A stretch of 64,000 nucleotides of DNA from contig OX359199.1 of NCBI GenBank assembly GCA_947172415.1, positions 5,205,384 through 5,269,383 on the forward strand, written 5' to 3'. Positions 58,301 to 64,000 of the stretch are shown here, piece after piece (position 1 is the first letter of the stretch; the number at the start of each line of letters is the position of its first letter). Below the pieces are notes generated by a model, which was not told the origin of the DNA, searched no databases, and saw only the letters and a program-made list of their open reading frames with translations. The position numbers and the translations under genes are program-made. Origin of the DNA: Chondrosia reniformis. Its lineage: Eukaryota > Porifera > Demospongiae > Chondrillida > Chondrillidae.

Positions 58301-61300
58301 GCAGCAATCAACAGTGCATAAAATGTAGTATAATTACATGTAGGCCTAACCCCTCATTTAATAAATAATCTTAGTAGAGATATACCTTAGTAATACACAC
58401 ACACACACGCATTTACGTACATATGTAAGTATATGTACGTACAGATATATATTATGTACGTATGTACCTTGTGAACATATGGTCGAACAAGATCATCCAA
58501 CTTGTACAATATTCTGTCAATGACTTTAACAAGCAAGTGTCTCTCCTGGTCCTCCAGTGTTGGGGACATCAGTAAGGGAAGGATCTGGTTGAAGAGGGCA
58601 TCAGCACCAAACTCCCTTGCCTTGTCTGTAATCTGTCTCAGAGCAGACTTTCTCATTGGAGGGGTACCATTCTTAATCTTCAGCAGGAATCTCATTATCT
58701 TCCTCTCCTTCTGCTCCTCTGCACTCAGAGTTGTCTCGTCAATGTTGTCCAGCAGCTTGCTGAAGTACTGAGTATCCTCCGGCTTCAGGTACGGCAATGT
58801 GGATCCAGCTTCGCTTGGCTGGAGGTCATCAACCAGTTTCACAGTATTCTCCTCCATTTGAAACTTGAATGCAGACATGCCCATTGGTGTGGGTGTAGCT
58901 GTCAGCTTCCTGGCTGGTGTTCTGATTGGCTGATAGCTGGTTGGTGGTTTCAATATCTTGTATCCCTCAGATGGGAAGAGTGCATCGAGCTCAGGATCTG
59001 ATAATGGCCTATTTCTCTCATCCAACTCCTTCTCCCATCTCCAGGCTTGCATCTGTTCAGGAGTCATTGCAGCCAATTGGGCTACATGAAATAAACAGGC
59101 ACATCTTACACACATACATCCAATGACATCATTTCCATAAATAGTAACCACACTCTTGAGTAAAATTAATGCATATACGTATGCTGGTGTTGATGGTCAT
59201 TCATAAGTATACACACAAGAATTCGGATGAATTATTTTACAAATTACTGTATATTGGTAATTGAATGTATATGTCTAAAGATTGTGAGTTTTGCCTGCGT
59301 CCGCAATCTCTTGATGTGCATTGATTTGACACCTCAGCAATTCCATATACTAGCCCGTACACTATAAGCTTCATATCACATTCTTTTAACCACAATGGTT
59401 TACTTATACCTGTCAGGGCTGCATGCAGAACTTGGGGCCAGCCCCCCCTCTATGCCTGTAATTATAAATCACAATCTATTTCAATCTCCTGATAAAGTAA
59501 AATGCACAAAACCACAAAATACTTTAAAAACTTTAGAGACACCTTCACACACCATTAGGAGAGCATATGCACCTTACAGGATAACTGTGAATGTGAGTTG
59601 CCATAACTACCTTTGGATGGTGTCTGCATAGCCATAGCTGCATCCCCTGCAGGGGTAACCCCTGTTAGATTGGGTGTGATTCCGCCTATTGAAGGGGTCA
59701 GTGATGGTGTTAGAGTGGGTGTGGCTGAGGCTTGCTGAGAAGGAGTCTCATCCCATCGGCTCCGCCTCTTACCACCACCAGGTGTGGGTGTGGCTCCCAT
59801 CATGTCACTCCCCTCACTGCGGTCAGCCCTTGGGGTCTCCGCCCAGCCACCTGCAAATCTGCTAGGTGTTTCTAACTTCTCAGTTTTGGGGGTTTCATCC
59901 CACCGGTTCCTACGGCCTGGAGTCACAGCTCCCGGAGTAGCTGCCCCAGGAGTGGCATCCCATATCCTTGCAGTGGGTGTGGTACTACCAGGGGTTTCCC
60001 CTCCTTTTGGTCTTCCAGGTGTCTCATCCCACCTACTCTGGGAGGGTGTTGCTGCCTAACAAAGTGAATGATAAACAAGTAAACAAACAAACATGACACA
60101 AAACATGGCAATCGCTGGCTACCACACTTACATCTGACTGCTCCCAAGAGGACTTTTTAGCTGGCGTGTCTTCGCTGGTAGCCTGGTCCCACCTTCGTGA
60201 TCTCTTTCTGGGCTGCTCTTGAGGTTTGACTTCTCCAGCTTTGATAGCGTCAGCTATCTTACCACGGATTTCATACTATATCAGAAAGTTCAGCAAGACA
60301 ACTTTTCACACATACATATGCAACACCGATATTAACCCTAGGCCAAGGACTCACTAAAGATCAAGAAGAAGACAAAGGTTCCCAGGATTACTGATGAAGG
60401 GTGGAATCCCCAGAAACAACTGTCTGGCCCAGTGGAGAAGAAGAGAAGGAGGAGAAAACTCTTGTATTCTCATCCTAAGCCCTCACTAGGTTTAGTTCCC
60501 TATAGGCCTTTACTCTTCAGTAGATGTACTTAACATATAAGTGTATTAGATATTCCTACTGATCACACCCCTAACCACGTCCCTCAGGCAGTAGCAAAGG
60601 CCAGGCTCACCTCCTGTTCCTTCATATACTTCTCATGCATGACATCACTGTATCCTCTGGACATTGCATCAGGGGTTTTCCCTCCTAAGCAACAAAAATA
60701 CGTAAGAATATTAAATTACTTTTAGTGAGTATGTATAATGTAAATTCTTGATAATAGTTCTCCGGGGACTGTCTTAGCAACAGAATTACTCTTCAATGGA
60801 GACAAGAGAATCTGTAATTGACAGACAACCAAATGTGTTAGTCACATGTGACACTGCCCCTGTTCACATGAGACACGCCTCTTCATGTGACCCAAGGAGC
60901 TCAAAGACAATCCAATTACAAGACACCACGTACATACACTGGCACACACAAACTGTCACAGACACACACACAGCATAATTACACATACATACATCGCATA
61001 AGACATATATACTTACCCCCTCACAGCACTAAGTATTTAGTATGCGGGAAAAGAAATGATTTACATTAAATAACATGAACATTCTACGCATTATGCAACT
61101 TAAGTACATATGTATGTAAATGGAAAGCTGATTGGTTGTTACCCTAACAGTGTGAACAATTTAATTTAATAATGTATGTACATGCGTGTGGCAGATTTAT
61201 CAAATTTAAATAAAGTGCAAATTTGAATAGTATGGATTGCAGCAATAATACACACGTTGACTATTCAATTATTTGTAACTTTGGAAAATGGTCCTCTAAA

Positions 61301-62880
61301 GTGGTCAAAAAGAGTGAATGTCTAAATACACAAACGAGCATGCTATGAATCACTTCAAAGACACTCTGTATATACGTACATACAGATGATGCCTATAGCC
61401 ACTTCAGTTTATGGATGCGGAGTTGTGATGCTTACCATCCATGAATGGGTCCAATCTGGCTGGAGACATCAGGAAATGGCGTCTCTGTCTTTCATGATAC
61501 TCATCATGTCTGTCACTTACTCGTTCCTTACGAGAACCTGCCATTGGATCCTCCTAAAATGATAACATAACCACAAGTGTTAGTATTAAGAGATGGACCT
61601 CTAGGCTAATTACATTACACTCCAAACAAACCAAAGCAAACATCACCAGTTCCTCTCACTTTCCACTCAGCAGGGCGCTCCAAGAGTGTACAAGGGCAGG
61701 ACAAGGGACAGTCAAGGGCAGGACAAGGGACAGTCAAGGGACAGTCAAGGGATAGTCAAGGGCAGGACAAGGGACAGTCAAGGGATAGTCAAGGGTAGGA
61801 CAAGGGACAGTCAAGGGCAGGACAAGGGACAGTCAAGGGACAGTCAAGGGATAGTCAAGGGTAGGACAAGGGACAGTCAAGGGACAGTCAAGGGATAGTC
61901 AAGGGTAGGACAAGGGACAGTCAAGGGACAGTCAAGGGATAGTCAAGGGTAGGACAAGGGACAGTCAAGGGTAGGACAAGGGACAGTCAAGGGATAGTCA
62001 AGGGTAGGACAAGGGACAGTCAAGGGTAGGACAAGGGACAGTCAAGGGCAGGACAAATATGTGTAAGGTGTGACTAAAGAACAACTCATAGTACAGTTGG
62101 CTCTAGTTAGGGTAAACAGAGCAATTGAATAGCATAGGGTGCAATCGCCATATAAAAGAGCTAACTCAAAGTGACACATCAGCACAACTTTTAACAATTA
62201 TACATTTATTAATGTACTCATACATCAGTACATATGTAATTATTTATACAGTACATATACGTACGTATGTATGCAACACATTATATCAAAAAGGAAAATA
62301 ACAAAAAAATAAAAATAGCATGTATTTACAGTGTTAGCATACTAACAAGGCTAAATACTTACATTCCCTGTTCCTTGGAAATCTTTCAGAACATCAGATG
62401 GCGCTGTGATGCTCTTTCCAGCGAGCTTTGATGAATAATCATCCTCTTCATCTTCATAATCTGTGGGTGGTATGGAGGTCAGGTATCCTTCGTAACGCCT
62501 AGAGAGGAAAGAAGGCATTACAGAAGTCTCAGGAAACATATTTATGTACTCACTTTGAAGATGGTGCATCGTAAATTTCCGAGTCGAAATGACCTTCTGT
62601 ACCTAGGCCAATCTGTAGGGTTACATTGGGCGATACGACTTCAAAGCAATAATAAACATATTTGGGACTTACCTGATCGCTTTTGGGTTCTTCTTGTGGC
62701 TTAGCTCGCTTTTCTTGATACTCCCTTATTTGCGCGTCCAGTTCTATGTGCAAACAAAATGGTGCCCAAGTAAATTCTCATTAAAAGTACAATTCATTTG
62801 TAACGTTAGCATAAATAATAGAAATGGGAGGAAAATAAGTATGTATTCTATCAGTTACCTTCTTGAGTGGTCGCTGCCAT
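47823..62880 (-). CDS. SF3B1: Splicing factor 3B subunit 1 (SF3b155)
   Basis: U2 snRNP component that clamps the branch site. Twenty-four exons (plus coordinates): 62859-62880, 62673-62743, 62554-62612, 62363-62498, 61436-61553, 60611-60684, 60132-60275, 59611-60055, 58468-59081, 56391-56560, 56146-56333, 55564-55709, 54292-54438, 53945-54070, 53677-53802, 51113-51208, 50868-51050, 50268-50360, 50094-50179, 49461-49646, 49060-49332, 48106-48322, 47971-48045 and 47823-47906, about 1292 aa (human 1304). The N-terminal third has RWDETP repeats, the phosphorylated ULM-type motifs that bind U2AF-homology proteins. The rest is HEAT repeats, nearly identical to human. Positions equal to human R625 (YVRNTTAR), K666 (RHTGIKI) and K700 (DEQQKVR) are conserved. 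Introns hold most of this region's repeats. Confidence 0.96.
48764..49022 (-). repeat. Dispersed repeat family, copy 5 (inverted)
   Basis: SF3B1 intron. Reads as the reverse complement of the 9621 copy: GGACTCACAGAAGATCAAGA, GATGAAGGGTGGAATTCC, TTTAGTTCCCTATAGG, AGCATGTAACA. Extra AAGATTCC-type units enlarge the purine-rich part. Confidence 0.9.
49336..49391. repeat. (AAAT)n microsatellite in an SF3B1 intron
   Basis: About 13 AATA/AAAT units with two interruptions, immediately upstream (minus strand) of an exon acceptor. Confidence 0.95.
49829..50093. repeat. 31-base minisatellite, 9 units, starting at an SF3B1 5' splice site
   Basis: On the minus strand the exon ends AACAG and the intron starts GTAAATGCACCACG. 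The unit is GTAAATGCACCACGCC plus TAACTTTGCTGACAG, so each unit junction recreates ACAG/GTAAAT. Eight of nine junctions keep CAGGTA; one reads CTACAT instead. Confidence 0.95.
51209..53676. other. Large SF3B1 intron (about 2.5 kb)
   Basis: The largest intron in the window. Contains a short 13-base tandem (ATCCAAACAGT type, about 51897-51935) and the 44-base minisatellite at its 3' end on the plus strand. No coding exon recognised. Confidence 0.6.
53240..53637. repeat. 44-base minisatellite, 9 copies, in an SF3B1 intron
   Basis: Units of TTAATGACTGGTTATATTAC then ATACAACATCTGTATACTGTCAACC. Variants GTACTACACATAG mark a subtype. Plus-strand open frame across it is a by-product. Confidence 0.96.
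54075..54262. repeat. (GATG/GGTG)n imperfect tetranucleotide array
   Basis: GATGGATGGGTGGATGGGTA-type repeats fill the short SF3B1 intron between exons 13 and 14. Confidence 0.95.
55735..55985. repeat. Tandem repeat near SF3B1 exon 12
   Basis: Units GTGTGACATGAGTGTGACAT plus GAGGGGATAGGG, about 6-8 imperfect copies of mixed length. Confidence 0.94.
56561..58467. other. SF3B1 intron 9 (about 1.9 kb) with a 95-base tandem repeat
   Basis: About 56696-56935 holds nearly three copies of a 95-base unit (CCTATGAGATTGGCCCAACC and CAACTGTAATACAGTTTGAT). The rest shows no recognised element. The end near the exon 9 donor is rich in TACGTA words. Confidence 0.75.
60352..60540 (-). repeat. Dispersed repeat family, copy 6 (inverted)
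   Basis: SF3B1 intron. CCAAGGACTCACTAAAGATC, GATGAAGGGTGGAATCCC, CTCACTAGGTTTAGTTCCC and TATAGGCCTTTACTCT align with the inverted form of the other copies. Confidence 0.9.
61690..62055. repeat. Short-unit minisatellite (GGACAAGGGACAGTCAAG type)
   Basis: Mixed 9-10-base units GGGACAGTCAA, GGGATAGTCAA and GGGCAGGACAA or GGGTAGGACAA in higher-order arrangement, inside an SF3B1 intron. Confidence 0.96.
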
Positions 62881-62987
62881 CGTTGAAGTACACTGAACGT
62901 GACGAGCTCACGAAAAAATGGCAGTTCACATTAAACGTTGTATGTACGTAGTCCTAACGCAAACGCAGTAAGAGGGAAAATCCCTCT
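62881..62987. promoter_or_regulatory. Shared 5' region of SF3B1 and COX16-GTF2A2
   Basis: One hundred and seven bases separate the divergent start codons. Contains TGACGAGCTCACG (CRE-like) and AAAATGGC. If COX16 and GTF2A2 are co-transcribed this is the only 5' region serving three genes. Confidence 0.55.
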
Positions 62988-63263
62988 ATGATCGGAAGCA
63001 GAAGGTTCTTCAAATTTGGGCTCCCTCTCATTCTCTTTGTCGTGCTAGGCTCTTTCGGTCTATCCGAGTTCACCTCTCTTAGAGTGGAGAAAAGGGACGA
63101 AAAGAATCGCATGTTAACAGCCGAAGAAACATTAAAGTTTCAGAAAAAGGTACAAAAGGTCGAAATTGAACAAGAATTTGAAGACATTAAATCTAAGGTC
63201 AACATTGATCAGTGGGAGAATAAAAGAGGACCACGCCCTTGGGAGACCGATAGCAAGCCATGA
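62988..63263 (+). CDS. COX16: COX16, cytochrome c oxidase assembly protein
   Basis: A small inner-mitochondrial-membrane protein needed to mature COX2 within complex IV. Intronless, 91 aa from the ATG at 62988. RRFFKFGLPLILFVVLGSFG is a basic start plus the single membrane helix, followed by LSEFTSLR. The C-terminal NKRGPRPWE is the family signature (human N-I-R-G-P-R-P-W-E). The stop TGA (63261-63263) overlaps the GTF2A2 start: the sequence is ATGA. No intron, poly(A) signal or spacer separates the two frames. Confidence 0.92.
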   Translation: MIGSRRFFKFGLPLILFVVLGSFGLSEFTSLRVEKRDEKNRMLTAEETLKFQKKVQKVEIEQEFEDIKSKVNIDQWENKRGPRPWETDSKP

Positions 63264-63592
63264 GTTATCAAATTTACCGCGAAACCACCCTAGGAACAAC
63301 TCTACAGGACACGGTCGACTATCTTGTGCAAACACAGCAAATTCCTCCTTCACTGGCAGCCAAGATCTACACCCAGTTCGACAAAAGCATGAGTGGAGCC
63401 TTTGATAAACATGCCCGTAACACGCGCATGACTTTCAAAGGGCAGCTGGACACATATCGCTACTGTGACAATGTTTGGACTTGCATACTGACAGACACGG
63501 AATTCAGAGAAAGTAGCGACATTTTGAAAACCTCAAAAATCAAAATAGTTGCCTGTGATGCTCGGGATGCCAGAGCCCCAGCCCCAGAATAA
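63260..63592 (+). CDS. GTF2A2: TFIIA gamma subunit
   Basis: The small TFIIA subunit, which stabilises TBP on the TATA box. Intronless, 110 aa (human 109). YQIYRETTLGTTLQDTVDYL forms the N-terminal four-helix part, FKGQLDTYRYCDNVWTCIL and KIKIVACDARD the beta-barrel. The frame is +1... relative to COX16, starting on the A four bases before the end of the COX16 frame. The only nearby AG dinucleotides that could accept a spliced leader (63252-63257) lie inside COX16 codons. AATAAA at 63588-63593 overlaps its own stop codon. Confidence 0.95.
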   Translation: MSYQIYRETTLGTTLQDTVDYLVQTQQIPPSLAAKIYTQFDKSMSGAFDKHARNTRMTFKGQLDTYRYCDNVWTCILTDTEFRESSDILKTSKIKIVACDARDARAPAPE

Positions 63593-63593
63593 A
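63588..63593 (+). terminator. Poly(A) signal overlapping the GTF2A2 stop codon
   Basis: The hexamer AATAAA spans the last sense codon (GAA) and the TAA stop, so the 3' UTR may be only a few tens of bases long. Confidence 0.55.
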
Positions 63594-63674
63594 CTTGTTT
63601 TAGATGTGCTTTAATATACAAATACTGTTAATGATATAGACACATGTTACATTGTGAATGTTTCAAAAGTTTAT

Positions 63675-63780
63675 TTAGTCTGATGCAGTTGCCTGTTTCT
63701 TGGACTTTGCACTTCCCCACTGAATGTAATTAGGTTTTGTTGAGGCAATGTACTCATCCACCAAATCACTGACAATCTCC
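63675..63780 (-). CDS. Last exon of an unidentified gene
   Basis: A terminal exon with acceptor CCATTCTAG on the minus strand encodes EIVSDLVDEYIASTKPNYIQ then WGSAKSKKQATASD and a stop (63675-63677). An AATAAA follows the stop at once on that strand. The residues look like a real, conserved C terminus with a basic tail, but I cannot name the family. Its stop is 82 bases from the GTF2A2 stop. The rest of the gene lies beyond the window or in the AT-rich stretch after 63781, where I saw no further exon. Confidence 0.6.
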
Positions 63781-64000
63781 CTAGAATGGAACAGACAATT
63801 TTGGCTAAAAATTGACAGCAATGCCATCAAATGTATGGTCTACCATTCCATAGGTGTATAACAATATCTGATATGGGAATGGAGACCTAGGTACATGCAG
63901 TATATACACATACTTCTTTAATTATTCCAAGTCGGCACAAAAATGGCTACCCTATTTTTATATAATAGTAGCACATATCCTCATAACATGTACATGAAAG

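Overview
This is nuclear DNA from an animal. Genes are split by many short GT-AG introns (about 50-500 bases), and the intergenic DNA is AT-rich and full of minisatellites. The gene content is animal-type: heparanase, CIP2A, a paired-class homeobox gene, an HCN channel, a ciliary CFAP221 and an SF3B1. Extreme gene packing, tiny shared 5' regions and metazoan genes alongside a bacterial/fungal-type rhamnonate dehydratase and prolyl iminopeptidase fit a demosponge such as Amphimedon. That placement is inferred from memory and was not checked by search. All introns below were placed by reading GT/AG sites and checking frame and family similarity. Coding lengths sum to whole codons for every complete gene model.

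Layout. 1-1238: 3' part of a prolyl iminopeptidase (+). 1400-4658: heparanase (-), head-to-head with CIP2A (+, 4749-11009), then CFAP221 (+, 11231-15724). 15923-17125: ACTR6 (-), head-to-head with TAF6 (+, 17195-18862), then an HCN channel (+, 18986-22209) and acetyl-CoA synthetase (+, 22345-26457). 26568-29256: rhamnonate-dehydratase-like gene (-). 29438-33008: methylmalonyl-CoA mutase (-), head-to-head with NDUFS1 (+, 33065-36627). 36.6-43.8 kb: gene-poor, with repeats, a Penelope-like relic and a GC-richer block of unknown nature. 43782-44343: MESD (-), head-to-head with YIPF3 (+, 44396-45947). 46293-47517: paired-class homeobox gene (-). 47823-62880: SF3B1 (-, 24 exons), head-to-head with COX16 (+, 62988-63263). 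COX16 overlaps the start of GTF2A2 (+, 63260-63592) by an ATGA junction. 63675 onward: the last exon of an unidentified (-) gene.

Main points of interest. (1) COX16 and GTF2A2 form an operon-like, four-base-overlapping gene pair in an animal genome. (2) In four genes (HPSE, ACSS, NDUFS1, SF3B1) an intronic minisatellite begins exactly at an exon edge and its unit contains the splice site, so that the splice site is tandemly multiplied. (3) Five head-to-head gene pairs have only 52-107 bases between start codons. (4) A dispersed repeat of about 190-270 bases has six copies in introns, in both orientations. (5) Many introns use a GTACGT donor in a background rich in TACGTA words.

Metabolically, the block from 22 to 37 kb holds acetyl-CoA synthetase, a rhamnonate-dehydratase-like enzyme, methylmalonyl-CoA mutase and a complex I subunit. 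These could be linked through short-chain acyl metabolism, but that is only an inference.
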